64,000 nt of DNA from Nocardia sp. CY41 (GCF_009829325.1 NZ_VUOS01000032.1:31788-95787); one strand, 5' to 3'; counted from the first letter of the stretch, positions 41,118-50,029 are shown. Notes: generated from the letters alone by a model not told the origin. Numbers and translations are program-made.

Positions 41118-41882
41118 TCATTCGGCCGGGACGGTATCAGCCCCGATCGCAGTGGAGCGTAGAGCGGCCACTTCGGCGCGTAACGCTTTGATCTCCGCGA
41201 CGAGTTCGGTGAGCTCGCGGTCGGTGTTCTCCACATTCGTCTCGACGCTTTTCAACTGATCCATCACCCAGCTGGTGGTGGTGCCGATCGCGAAACTGAT
41301 CAGGCCGATGCCCAAGGTCATCAGAATCAACGAGATCAACCGGCCTTCGGTCGTCACCGGATACACATCGCCGTAGCCGACGGTGGTCACCGAGACCATC
41401 GACCACCACAGTGCGTCACCGAAATTGTGAATCTTGCTGTCGGACGCGCCGTATTCGGCGTCGAAGAAAGCCAGACTGCACAGCAGCAGAAGCAGCAGTG
41501 AACTCGCCCCGACGAACACCGCGAGCCTCGCGCGGGTCGTCGTGTTCCGGTTCAAGGTGCCGATCACGAGCATGGCAGCCCGCAACAGCCGCAGTGGCCG
41601 AAGCGGCGGCAACAGCACGATCAACAAGTCGACCGGGTGGGTGCGCAGGAATCGCGAACGGTTGCCGGACAGCGCCAACCGCACCGCGAAATCCAGCGCG
41701 AATGCTGCCCAGATCACCACGTCGACCCGGGTGAGCCAAGCGTCGAGACGAGGTGAGGCCCCGGTATCGAGAACCTGCCAGGCGTAGACGCCGAGGAACG
41801 CGACGGCCAGCATCATCAAGGGAATGCCGGTCGTCCGCTCCCACGACTCTCTGCGGGTGACATCAGAATGTGTCTCGTCCAT
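41118..41882 (-). CDS. voltage-gated-like potassium channel
   Basis: 254 residues. A voltage-sensor-like domain occupies residues 20-150 with the charged S4-type helix RPLRLLRAAMLVIGTLNRN, followed by a pore loop SMVSVTTVGYGDVYPVTTEG whose TVGYGD is the potassium selectivity filter. After the last helix a predicted coiled coil (NVENTDRELTELVAEIKALR continuing AEVAALRS) would assemble the tetramer. ATG at 41882 has an AGGTG site upstream; 38 additional codons in frame are poor. Acts in the cytoplasmic membrane to pass K+. Transcribed alone. Confidence 0.9.
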   Translation of the reverse strand: MDETHSDVTRRESWERTTGIPLMMLAVAFLGVYAWQVLDTGASPRLDAWLTRVDVVIWAAFALDFAVRLALSGNRSRFLRTHPVDLLIVLLPPLRPLRLLRAAMLVIGTLNRNTTTRARLAVFVGASSLLLLLLCSLAFFDAEYGASDSKIHNFGDALWWSMVSVTTVGYGDVYPVTTEGRLISLILMTLGIGLISFAIGTTTSWVMDQLKSVETNVENTDRELTELVAEIKALRAEVAALRSTAIGADTVPAE

Positions 41883-42342
41883 CGAATCACCTGTGTCGCT
41901 CGGCTGCGGCATCGGCGACACCGCAGGTCCGGCCGCGGAGCCTCCCGAAAGAAACCGGCCGTTCTCCGGCTGATTCTCACACGAAACCCAGGTCACCGTG
42001 CCGACCCGGTCGGCATTCCGGTGCCGAGCCGGGCGGTCGGCAACGTTGTAGCCACCGATGGCTGTATTCGATGTGGCCGAGCGGGGACTGCCTACTGTCC
42101 GGCTCGGGGATCGGGTCGGCTCGTGTGGGCACAGATCACCTCGTAGGCCCGAACGGCGTCCTCGGGGAAGACCAGGACGAGCAGGCGATGGCGTCGACCG
42201 CGCCGGTGAGCCCTTCCCACGGTCGAACGGATCCCGTTCGAACGCAGCGTGTCTCTGACTACGTGGCCCGCGTAATCGCTGGCAACGGTGGCTGCGGGCA
42301 CCAGCAGGCCGTAGTCCTCGGCGTGCCTGAGGCGGCGCTGTC
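41883..42342. other. 460 bp gap with no supported gene
   Basis: Lies between the channel start and the qcrB end, both on the minus strand. Frames crossing it are Arg/Pro-rich shadows. No recognisable palindrome longer than 10 bp was noted. Confidence 0.4.
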
Positions 42343-43959
42343 TCATCGGTCGTGTCGTTCGCCGTCGCGGCGCTGCTGGTATTCCCGGAGAACGGCCAGC
42401 TGCCTGCGCTCTTCGAAGTGCGCGGTCGTCACGAGGTGCTCCGCTTCGGGCGCCGGATCCGGGCGCAGGAACGAGCCGGGGCCGGGCTTGCCCGCCGCCC
42501 CCAGTTTGTTCATCCTCTTCGGTACCGGGGCGCCTTGATACTCGAGCGGAACCGGGTGGCCGTGGTCGTCGACCGGGCCCAAGGGCTGGTGCATCTCGAT
42601 GTACTCCCCGTGCGGTAGGCGTTTGACGACGCCGGTCTCGATGCCGTGGGCGAGTACCGCGCGGTCGCTGCGCTGCAGGCCGAGGCACATCCGGTAGGTC
42701 AGGAAGTAGGCCGTCGGCGGGCCCAGCAGCACCGCGATGCGGAAGAACCAGGTCGTCGCGTTGAGCGAGATGTGGAAGTTCAACGCGATGATGTCGTTGA
42801 CACACGCCAGCGTCAGCACCACGTAGAAAGTGAGGGCCATGGCGCCGATCGCGGTACGCACCGGCACGTCGCGCGGCCGCTGCAGCAGATTGTGGTGCGC
42901 GGTGTCCCTCGACAGCCGCTTCTCGATCCACGGGTACACGATCAGCACCAAGAGCACCGATCCCATCGCCAGCGCGACCCAGAAGGCCGCAGGCACGGTG
43001 TAGTTGCCGATGTACAGCTCCCAGGGCGGCATCAGCCGGGCCATGCCGTCGGTCCACATCAAGTAGAAGTCCGGCTGCGAACCCGCCGATACCTGCGACG
43101 GGTTGTACGGACCCAGGTTCCAGACCGGGTTGATCTGGAACACCCCGCCCATGAACGCCACTGTGGCGAGGGTGAACATGAAGAAGGCGCCCTGGTCGAG
43201 GGAGAACACCGGCACGATCCGCGTGCCGACGACGTTGTTCTCGGTACGGGCCGGTCCGGGGAACTGGGTGTGCTTCTGGTACCAGACGATTCCGATGTGC
43301 GCGACCACCAACGCCGCCATGATCGCCGGGAACAGCAGCACGTGAGTGACGTAAAGACGGGGAATGATGATGTCGCCGGGGAAATCGCCCCCGAAGATCA
43401 GCCAGTGCAGCCAGGTGCCCGCCACGGGAACGGACATCGTGATACCCGAGAAGGCCGCGCGCAGACCGGTACCCGACAGCAGATCGTCAGGCAGCGAATA
43501 TCCGAAGAAGCCTTCGAACAGCGCGAGGATCAAGAGCAGCGAGCCGATTACCCAGGTGATCTCGCGCGGGCGGCGGAACGCGCCGGTGAAGAATATCCGG
43601 CACATATGCACGATCATCGACGCCACGAAGAGCAACGCGGTCCAATGGTGTACCTGCCGTACGAACAATCCGCCGCGGACCTCGAAACTGAGATGCAGGG
43701 TCGACTCATAGGCCCGGGACATGGTCACCCCGCGCAGGGGCTGGTACGCGCCGTCATAGACGACCTCGGTCATCGACGGGTCGAAGAACAACGTCAGATA
43801 CACCCCGGACAGCAGCAGAATGATGAAGCTGTACAGCGCGATCTCCCCGAGCAGGAACGACCAATGGGTCGGGAAGACCTTGTTGATCGAGCGCTTGACG
43901 AAGGCGGAAGCGCGGTAACGCTGATCCACCGCATCTGCTCCCCGTAGCACGGTGCTCAT
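42343..43959 (-). CDS. qcrB: cytochrome b subunit QcrB, solitary paralogue
   Basis: 538-residue actinobacterial cytochrome b. Heme-ligand histidines sit in VHHWTALLFVASMIVHMCR (helix B) and GTWLHWLIFGG/LYVTHVLLF (helix D); the quinol-site PEWY motif reads PDFY (GSQPDFYLMWTDG), as in this phylum. After the core follows a polar C-terminal domain of about 120 residues. It normally functions with QcrA and QcrC in the bc1-aa3 supercomplex, but neither qcrA nor qcrC is in the window, so this is a stand-alone copy whose partner subunits must come from elsewhere or which has another role. ATG at 43959. A CRP-like site lies 73 bp upstream. Confidence 0.9.
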   Translation of the reverse strand: MSTVLRGADAVDQRYRASAFVKRSINKVFPTHWSFLLGEIALYSFIILLLSGVYLTLFFDPSMTEVVYDGAYQPLRGVTMSRAYESTLHLSFEVRGGLFVRQVHHWTALLFVASMIVHMCRIFFTGAFRRPREITWVIGSLLLILALFEGFFGYSLPDDLLSGTGLRAAFSGITMSVPVAGTWLHWLIFGGDFPGDIIIPRLYVTHVLLFPAIMAALVVAHIGIVWYQKHTQFPGPARTENNVVGTRIVPVFSLDQGAFFMFTLATVAFMGGVFQINPVWNLGPYNPSQVSAGSQPDFYLMWTDGMARLMPPWELYIGNYTVPAAFWVALAMGSVLLVLIVYPWIEKRLSRDTAHHNLLQRPRDVPVRTAIGAMALTFYVVLTLACVNDIIALNFHISLNATTWFFRIAVLLGPPTAYFLTYRMCLGLQRSDRAVLAHGIETGVVKRLPHGEYIEMHQPLGPVDDHGHPVPLEYQGAPVPKRMNKLGAAGKPGPGSFLRPDPAPEAEHLVTTAHFEERRQLAVLREYQQRRDGERHDR

Positions 43960-44031
43960 GACTGGCAAGACCTCCCGGTCGTCGACGACGGCTGCCCATA
44001 TGACAGTTCGGGCCGCCGATTTCTGACAGAG

Positions 44032-44047
44032 AGTGATGGACATCACA
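44032..44047. promoter_or_regulatory. CRP-like palindrome upstream of the solitary qcrB
   Basis: AGTGATGGACATCACA fits TGTGA-N6-TCACA with one mismatch and contains the perfect palindrome GTGATG-GA-CATCAC (44033-44046). It lies 73 bp before the qcrB start and about 195 bp before the divergent transpeptidase gene. Confidence 0.6.
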
Positions 44048-44240
44048 ATCAACCCGTCGCGCCATGACACCTTGCGGGTCCTCGGACGACCGCTTCACCG
44101 GAGTCCGGATCGATCGAGGAACGGTATCGGTTGTGCGGCGGATCGGTGGAGATGCCGGTCGTCGGTGTCCCGGGGGGCTTGTGGCTGCCGCATGCTGACG
44201 GACGGAGGTCGGCCCAGCACCCGGAGAAGGGAGATGGACG

Positions 44241-45437
44241 GTGGCATTGGGACGTCGTCGGCTGCTGATCGGCTTCGCCGGTGCGGGTGGTCTCGCCCTG
44301 GCCGGATGGGGGTGGTCGCGAGAAGTCGCGCCCCCACCCGAACCCGCCACGATCCGCTTCGATCCCCCACCCGGCGCTTACGATGTCGACGCGCGCAGCC
44401 CCGGCACGATCACCGTCACCGACGGGACGCTACGGTCGGTCGAATGGATCGATGAGGCGGGCAGATCGCTGCCGGGCGCATCGGCGCCCGATCAGCGAAC
44501 CTGGACCAGCACCGAACCGCTCGGCTACGGACACACCTACACCGCCAAGGCCGTGGCTCACGGCGACACCGGCGACGTCACAGCGACGACGACCTGCACC
44601 ACGGTGCGACCGCGACAGCTCGTCGACGTCTCCCTACGCTCCGCCAATCTGGTCGAGCTGGCCGAAAACGAGACCTATGGAGTGGGTTTCGTGCTCGTCG
44701 CCCATTTCGACGAACCCGTCGATCGGGCAGCCGTGCAACTCCACCTGAAGATCACCACCCAGCCTGCCGTCACCGGTGCCTGGTACTGGCTCGACGATCA
44801 GAACGCGCACTGGCGGCCGGAGCACTATCACGCCCCCGGAACCAGGATCACGATCGAGGCCGAACTGTTCGGCCGCGCGCTCGGCGAGGGCCGCTACGGC
44901 GCACGTGACCGCCGGGTTTCGGTGGACATCGGGCCCGCGCACGTCGCGATCGCCGACGACGATTCCAAACACATCGAGGTCTTCGACAACGGAAACCTGG
45001 TGCGCACCATGCCGACCTCGATGGGCATGGGCGGCACCGCGGTCGTCGGCGGCAGAGTCATGTCGTTCTGGACTCGCCCTGGCATCTACACCGTGCTGGA
45101 CCGGAAAGACCCGGTGATCATGGACTCCGCCAGCTACGGCCTGCCCACCAACTCCGCGCTCGGTTACCGCACGAGCATCAACCATGCGGTCCGCATCAGC
45201 CACGACGGGATCTTCGTACACGCCTTGGCCGCGAGCATGTGGGCTCAAGGCAACACGAACGTCTCACACGGCTGCCTGAACCTCTCACCGAACGACGCCG
45301 CGTGGTTCTACGACTTCGTCGTCCCCGGCGACGTAGTCGAGGTCCGCAACACCGGTGGCGAGCCCCTGGATATCTGGCAGAACGGCGATTGGAGCATCCC
45401 GTGGGACGACTGGCTATCCGGTGGCGCCCACCCATAG
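44241..45437 (+). CDS. L,D-transpeptidase with Ig-like domains
   Basis: 398 residues: an N-terminal signal/anchor (GRRRLLIGFAGAGGLALAGW), two Ig-like domains (about 40-240) and a YkuD catalytic domain with the nucleophile in VSHGCLNLSPNDAAW (about residue 350) preceded by the histidine in DGIFVHALAASMW. Such enzymes make 3-3 cross-links in peptidoglycan, abundant in mycolata. The RRxLL sequence resembles a Tat signal, so export by Tat is possible. GTG start behind GGAGATGG. Its last 24 bp overlap the end of the convergent ECF41 sigma gene. Confidence 0.9.
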   Translation: MALGRRRLLIGFAGAGGLALAGWGWSREVAPPPEPATIRFDPPPGAYDVDARSPGTITVTDGTLRSVEWIDEAGRSLPGASAPDQRTWTSTEPLGYGHTYTAKAVAHGDTGDVTATTTCTTVRPRQLVDVSLRSANLVELAENETYGVGFVLVAHFDEPVDRAAVQLHLKITTQPAVTGAWYWLDDQNAHWRPEHYHAPGTRITIEAELFGRALGEGRYGARDRRVSVDIGPAHVAIADDDSKHIEVFDNGNLVRTMPTSMGMGGTAVVGGRVMSFWTRPGIYTVLDRKDPVIMDSASYGLPTNSALGYRTSINHAVRISHDGIFVHALAASMWAQGNTNVSHGCLNLSPNDAAWFYDFVVPGDVVEVRNTGGEPLDIWQNGDWSIPWDDWLSGGAHP

Positions 45438-46310
45438 CCGCAGTTTCTCCGGATTCCGAATCGCCCAGATTCGAGTGATCCGGCCGTCGGCGATGTCGAA
45501 GGCGTAGACCGAGACGATGGTGCCGTCGAGTTGTGCTACCAGGCCGGGCTGGCCGTTCACCGTGCGCTCCAGCAGGGTGACCGCGGGGCCGCGCGCGGCG
45601 ATTTCCATCCAGGCGCGGGCGATCCGCTCGCCGCCGTCGATCGGTTCGAGGAAGGCCGGTGCCAGGCCGCCGCTGTCGGCCGTCGCGGTCGCCCGTGGGT
45701 CGAGCAGGCCGATCAGCGCCTCGATGTCTTTCGTCTCCCAGGCCCGCTTGAAGTCCCTGACCACCTCGGCGCGCTGGGCTGCGGACGGACCCTGTGAGGT
45801 ACGGATGCGGCGGCGGGCGGAGGAGGCGAGCTGACGGCAGGCCGCGGGGGTACGCCCGACGACCTCGGCGACCTCGGCGAAGGAGTAGCGGAACACGTCG
45901 TGCAGGACGAACGCCACCCGCTCGGCGGGCGTCATGGAATCCAGCACGACGAGAAAGGCCATGCTGATCGACTCGTCGAGAGTGACCCGGTCCGCGGGAT
46001 CGACCGGAGCGGGACCATCGAGCCATTCGGACCGGCCTGGTACCGGCTCGGGAATCCATTCGCCCACGTACTTTTCCCGTCTGGCGCGCGCCGAGCCGAG
46101 CAGATCGAGGCAGATCCGGCCGGCGACCGTCGTCAACCACGCGCCGGGCGCCGCCACCTCCCGCCGCTGCCGTTCGGATAGCGCGTACCAGCGCGCATAG
46201 GTCTCCTGCACCACATCCTCGGCCTCGGCCAGGGATCCCAGCAGCCGGTAGGCGAGGTTGATCAGCTGACGACGTTCGCTGATCACCGCGGGCAGGTGCG
46301 GGTCGGTCAT
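45414..46310 (-). CDS. ECF41-family RNA polymerase sigma factor, second copy
   Basis: 298 residues. Region 2 is NLAYRLLGSLAEAEDVVQET and region 4 contains VFRYSFAEVAEVVGRTPAAC; the C-terminal SnoaL-like extension ends with the ECF41 hallmark RNPEKLRLW (NPxKL). It is a true ECF41 paralogue of the 16.3 kb gene but only distantly similar. Divergent from an FMN reductase gene whose promoter has the ECF41 geometry. ATG at 46310; the frame runs 25 codons upstream without support. The 3' end overlaps the transpeptidase gene by 24 bp. Confidence 0.9.
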   Translation of the reverse strand: MTDPHLPAVISERRQLINLAYRLLGSLAEAEDVVQETYARWYALSERQRREVAAPGAWLTTVAGRICLDLLGSARARREKYVGEWIPEPVPGRSEWLDGPAPVDPADRVTLDESISMAFLVVLDSMTPAERVAFVLHDVFRYSFAEVAEVVGRTPAACRQLASSARRRIRTSQGPSAAQRAEVVRDFKRAWETKDIEALIGLLDPRATATADSGGLAPAFLEPIDGGERIARAWMEIAARGPAVTLLERTVNGQPGLVAQLDGTIVSVYAFDIADGRITRIWAIRNPEKLRLWVGATG

Positions 46311-46377
46311 GCTCGGCTCCTTCGGTCGGCGGGCGCTCACGTGAACCGACGAATCAGCGAGCCGATGTGTGAGGCGA

Positions 46378-46404
46378 CCTGACATTCCGGACGGCTGTGT
46401 CGTC
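46378..46404 (+). promoter_or_regulatory. predicted ECF41 promoter of the FMN reductase operon
   Basis: CCTGACA (46378-46384) and CGTC (46401-46404) are separated by exactly 16 bp, the same as at 16374-16400. The -10 element is 41 bp before the reductase start. Confidence 0.6.
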
Positions 46405-46444
46405 GGTAGGTCGTGACACTGTCAGCAAAGCAGGAGTGGCGAAA

Positions 46445-47029
46445 ATGATCAGAATCGGCATCATCCTCGGCAGCACCCGGCCCAACCGCAAAGGCCCGCA
46501 AGTCGCGCAGTGGGTTCTGGACGCGGCATCGCAGCGCGGCGACGCCGAGTTCGAACTGGTCGATCTGCGCGACCACCCGCTACCACATCTGGACGAGCCC
46601 GTGCCGCCGATGTTCGGTCCGTCGGACCATGACCACACCCGCGCCTGGGCCGAGCGGATCGCCCCCTTCGACGGCTTCGTGATGGTGACCCCGGAATACA
46701 ACGGCGGCGTTCCCGGGGTGCTGAAGAACGCCATCGACCACCTGTTCGCGGAATGGACCGACAAGGCGGTCGGCTTCGTTTCCTACGGCGTGAGCGGCGG
46801 TGCCCGCGCCGTAGTGCAGCTGCGGACGGTCTGCGGCACGCTGGGCATGGCCGACGTGGGCTATCAGGTCGCGATCTCGGTGCTCACCGATTTCGAGAAC
46901 CACACGACCTTCACACCGCGCGACCACCATGTGGCCGCCCTGCACAAGACGCTCGATCAGCTCCTCGCCTGGAGCACTGCGCTCGCGCCGCTGCGGGCCG
47001 GCGCCGAAACCACTCTCGTCGATTCCTGA
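46445..47029 (+). CDS. NADPH-dependent FMN reductase-family protein
   Basis: 194-residue flavodoxin-fold protein. The phosphate loop GIILGSTRPNRKG lies at residues 5-17 and the flavin-contact motif TPEYNGGVPGVLKNAIDHL at about 79. This family reduces flavins or quinones with NAD(P)H. It is the first gene of a pair with the SnoaL-like gene, 11 bp downstream, and the predicted target of the divergent ECF41 factor. The ATG at 46445 gives the standard start; 16 upstream codons lie in the promoter region. Confidence 0.9.
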   Translation: MIRIGIILGSTRPNRKGPQVAQWVLDAASQRGDAEFELVDLRDHPLPHLDEPVPPMFGPSDHDHTRAWAERIAPFDGFVMVTPEYNGGVPGVLKNAIDHLFAEWTDKAVGFVSYGVSGGARAVVQLRTVCGTLGMADVGYQVAISVLTDFENHTTFTPRDHHVAALHKTLDQLLAWSTALAPLRAGAETTLVDS

Positions 47030-47039
47030 GGAGCCGACC

Positions 47040-47507
47040 ATGACCGAAACAGACGACTTCCAGTCACCCGCCGACCGCGTCGAGGCGGACGAAGCCGAGC
47101 TCCGCCGGCTGATCGGCAAGGTGATAGAAGCACTACGAGCGAAGGATCTCGAGACCCTGAAGCAGTTCTACACAGCCGACGTCGTGTCCTTCGATGTCGA
47201 GCCGCCGCTCCAGCATGTGGGGATAGCGGCGAAGCTGGAGAACTGGGCGAGAGTGTTCTTGTTCTTCGAGAGCGTGACCTATGAGGTTCGCGACCTCACC
47301 TTCACCGTGGGCGGTGACGTGGCATTCGGGCACGCCTTCGCTCGTCTGAGCGGCACGCTGCAAAACGGAGCGGCAACGTCCGGCATGTGGGTCCGGGTCA
47401 CCTACGGCATGCGGAGGATCGATGGCACCTGGTTGATCGCCCACGATCAGGTCTCGGTGCCGCTCGATATCCCGAGCGGCAAAGGCGTGGTCGATATCGA
47501 GCCCTGA
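47040..47507 (+). CDS. SnoaL/NTF2-like fold protein
   Basis: 155 residues of an NTF2-like cone fold: helix ADEAELRRLIGKVIEALRAK, then DLETLKQFYTADVVSFD, ending in WLIAHDQVSVPLDI. Family members are isomerases, hydrolases or ligand-binding modules; the function here is unknown. Notably, the C-terminal extension of ECF41 sigma factors has the same fold, and this protein sits two genes from one. ATG start with a GAGGAG site; the frame upstream of 47040 overlaps the reductase gene. Confidence 0.85.
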   Translation: MTETDDFQSPADRVEADEAELRRLIGKVIEALRAKDLETLKQFYTADVVSFDVEPPLQHVGIAAKLENWARVFLFFESVTYEVRDLTFTVGGDVAFGHAFARLSGTLQNGAATSGMWVRVTYGMRRIDGTWLIAHDQVSVPLDIPSGKGVVDIEP

Positions 47508-47684
47508 GGGCTCGCCCAGATGGATTCCCCGTGGCCAGTGCGAAAAATTCCACCCGCGCGCTGGGTGTCGCGGCGGGCGCCCGGAAAAAATAGGTATGTC
47601 GTAGGTAATTCGACCGTCGCCGCGACGCGCCGACCGGACCACCCTGGAGGGAAACCTACCGGCACCCTTTCGCGGAGGATCGCA

Positions 47685-48122
47685 ATGTACGCACACGATA
47701 CGAAGGACGCCGCGACCGTCGTCGGCGACGACATCGCCGAGCGCGCGAACGACACGTTGATGATTCGCCGCTGCGCGAGATGCGACAAGCTGCTCGCGCC
47801 GATCACGGCCGGGTGCTCGTCGTGCGGATCCGACGACCTCGTGCGCGTACCGTCGTCCGGCGGCGGTTCCATCGTGTCGTGGCGGGTAGTGGATCGGGCC
47901 CCGTCCGACCGGCACGGCGAACTGGTGCCGTTGACGATCGCCATCGTCGAACTCGACGAGGGCCCGTGGGTCTACACCTCCATCGAAGGGGACATCCCCC
48001 CGATCCAGGGAGAGACGGTGCGCGTCCACTTCCAGCCGCATCCCCGGGAAGCCAGGTTCCCGGTGTTCACCGTCTGCGCCGATCCGCGCGAGACCGAACA
48101 CCGGTGTTCGTCTTCCCGGTGA
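47685..48122 (+). CDS. DUF35-type Zn-ribbon/OB-fold protein
   Basis: 145 residues. CARCDKLLAPITAGCSSCGS (about residues 30-49) is a four-cysteine zinc ribbon, followed by an OB-fold (SIVSWRVVD, WVYTSIEGDIPPIQGETVRV). DUF35 proteins usually work beside a lipid-transfer/thiolase-like partner (as in ChsH2), and bind acyl-CoA. No thiolase or MaoC-like gene is adjacent here, so the partner is missing. Start ATG with GGAGG upstream (47674). The 177 bp gap before it contains no other gene. Confidence 0.82.
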   Translation: MYAHDTKDAATVVGDDIAERANDTLMIRRCARCDKLLAPITAGCSSCGSDDLVRVPSSGGGSIVSWRVVDRAPSDRHGELVPLTIAIVELDEGPWVYTSIEGDIPPIQGETVRVHFQPHPREARFPVFTVCADPRETEHRCSSSR

Positions 48123-48373
48123 GGACGGATGCCGGCGTGTCCCGTCGGCGCGGTCCCCGGCGACAGGCCCCCGCCGGCCGTTCGCACCGAGCCGAGGCGG
48201 TTGCTCGCCGGCCACGCTCGCGGCGACCACCTACTCGGGAGTGACTGCCGTTTCGTCACCTTCGGATGCCCGCCGTGACAGCTGCGCGACGCGCATTCGG
48301 CAGGCGCGCTGGTTGGGGATTGCGGAACATCCGGGCCGGGGGAGGGCTGATTCGAGGGCCCTAGAGTCGTGGC

Positions 48374-49297
48374 ATGGGAATTCGCGACGGCGATCGTGCC
48401 GTAGACGTCCGGGACGTTGTGGCCGCGCAACTGCCCGACTATCGGATCGACTCGGTAGCGCTGCTCGGGGAGGGGGAGGACAACGTTGCGTATGAGATCA
48501 ATGGTGAGTTGATCGTGCGCTTCAACAAGGAACCCGATCGCGAAAGCCGAGCCGCGCGGGTGATCGAGGAAGCCGGTCTGCTGGCCGCGGTTGCCGATAT
48601 CTCACCGCTGCCGGTTCCCGAGCCGTGTTTCGAGGTTGGCGAGCAGGGTTGCCTGGCGTATTTCAAACTCCCCGGCCGCCCGCTGATCGACCTGCCCGCC
48701 GTGCGGCGATCGGCACATGTGAGGTCGATCGCCGCTGTGCTCGGTCGATTCCTCGCCGCTCTGCATGCCGTTCCGGTCGACCGGATGGCCGACTTGGTGG
48801 ACACCGACGACCAGCCCGAAGCAGTGTGGCTGGACGAGGCCGCGCAGACCTACGAGACGATCGCCGACATGGTGCCCCGGGCGCATCGTTCGGCCGTGGA
48901 GGAATTCCTCGGCGCGAAGCCCGTGATGGACCGCTGTGACCTGGTGTTCTCCCACAACGATCTGGGCATCGAACACGTTCTGGTGGAAGCGGTTTCGGGA
49001 ACGATTACCGGCGTCATCGATTGGAGCGACGCCGCGATTGTCGATCCCTCCTATGACTTCGGCCTCATCTACCGCGACCTCGGCCCTGTCGCTCTGGACA
49101 TGGCATTGGACAGTTACCGGACCCGTGCGCACGACTTGCGGGCGATCCGGGCGCGTGCTGCTTTCTATGCCAGGTGCAGCGTGCTGGAGGATATGGCCTA
49201 CGGGCTCGAGCACGGGCTGCGGAGGTATCTCGACAACAGCCTCGCGGCACTGACGTGGCTGTATCCGATTCCAGCCCACTGGCAGGCGGTAAATTGA
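48374..49297 (+). CDS. aminoglycoside phosphotransferase-like kinase with altered Brenner motif
   Basis: 307 residues with the APH/choline kinase fold: YEINGELIVRFNK is the nucleotide-binding lysine region, SHNDLGIEHVLVE is the Brenner motif, and VIDWSDAAIVDPSYDFG the metal-binding motif. The Brenner motif normally reads H-x-D-x4-N; here the Asn is His. The other catalytic residues are present, so activity is uncertain. Substrate unknown; antibiotic modification should not be assumed. It starts at ATG 48374 and may be coupled to the next gene, 4 bp away. Confidence 0.85.
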   Translation: MGIRDGDRAVDVRDVVAAQLPDYRIDSVALLGEGEDNVAYEINGELIVRFNKEPDRESRAARVIEEAGLLAAVADISPLPVPEPCFEVGEQGCLAYFKLPGRPLIDLPAVRRSAHVRSIAAVLGRFLAALHAVPVDRMADLVDTDDQPEAVWLDEAAQTYETIADMVPRAHRSAVEEFLGAKPVMDRCDLVFSHNDLGIEHVLVEAVSGTITGVIDWSDAAIVDPSYDFGLIYRDLGPVALDMALDSYRTRAHDLRAIRARAAFYARCSVLEDMAYGLEHGLRRYLDNSLAALTWLYPIPAHWQAVN

Positions 49298-49301
49298 CGG
49301 C

Positions 49302-49781
49302 GTGAACGGTGGTGGAGAACCTGAGCCGGGGCAGTTCCGTCCTGAGCGGCGATACCGGCCGGGTCGCTGGCGTCGTCTCGAGAACGTCGTCATGACGGCG
49401 CTTACCCGCGGCGGTTTGGTGCCGCATTCATATGTGTTGACTACCAAGGGGCGCCGAACCGGCCTGGCTCGGCGCAACCCGGTCACTGTGGTGGAGTACG
49501 ACGGGCGGATGTGGCTGGTGGCCCCGTACGGGGCAGTGCCTTGGGTGCACAACGCCCGTACCGCCGGGCGAGTGATGCTCACCCGCCGCCGAGCGACCCG
49601 CGCCTACACGATCCGCGAGGCGTCGGCGCAGGAGGCCGGGCCGGTGCTCCAGCGCTATGTGCAGATCGCCTCTGCCACTCGGCGCTACTTCCAGGCCGAC
49701 CGAAACGATCCGGTCGAGCGGTTCGTCGCGGAAGCCGGGCACCATCCGGTGTTCGAGCTCATCTCGGCCGCGGCGGGGTAG
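49302..49781 (+). CDS. deazaflavin (F420)-dependent oxidoreductase, Ddn family
   Basis: 159 residues with the family pattern YVLTTKGRRTGLARRNPVTVV (TTxGRKSG-like), followed by VAPYGAVPWVHNARTAGRV and ARTxxxExxR-like RAYTIREASAQEA. Ddn proteins use reduced F420 to reduce nitro groups or quinones and are typical of mycolata. It begins with GTG 4 bp after the kinase stop, suggesting coupled translation. A GC-rich hairpin region follows, separating it from a convergent hypothetical gene. Confidence 0.85.
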   Translation: MNGGGEPEPGQFRPERRYRPGRWRRLENVVMTALTRGGLVPHSYVLTTKGRRTGLARRNPVTVVEYDGRMWLVAPYGAVPWVHNARTAGRVMLTRRRATRAYTIREASAQEAGPVLQRYVQIASATRRYFQADRNDPVERFVAEAGHHPVFELISAAAG

Positions 49782-49946
49782 CTCTCCTGCTGGAGGGTCG
49801 CTACCGCAGGCAGCGGCGAGCCTACGTTCGTGAGATCAGGTCAGGACAACGGCGTGCCCCGCTCGACGCCGCTGTCGAATCACCTCGAAGCCGACCCGAA
49901 GGCGCTACGGTCCGAAGTGGGTGCACGGTGCCCACCCCCTGCGGGT

Positions 49947-50000
49947 GCCCACCCACCCGGGGGGTGGGCGCCCTCCACCCCCCGGGGCCCCAAAAGGGGC
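49947..50000. terminator. bidirectional terminator-like GC hairpins
   Basis: GCCCACCC (49947-49954) pairs with GGGTGGGC (49962-49969) around 7 nt; GCCCC-AAAA-GGGGC (49987-50000) follows. They lie between the converging Ddn-like and hypothetical genes. There is no U-run. Confidence 0.6.
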
Positions 50001-50029
50001 TCATGTGGGCTCGGCCTGCACCGATTCGG

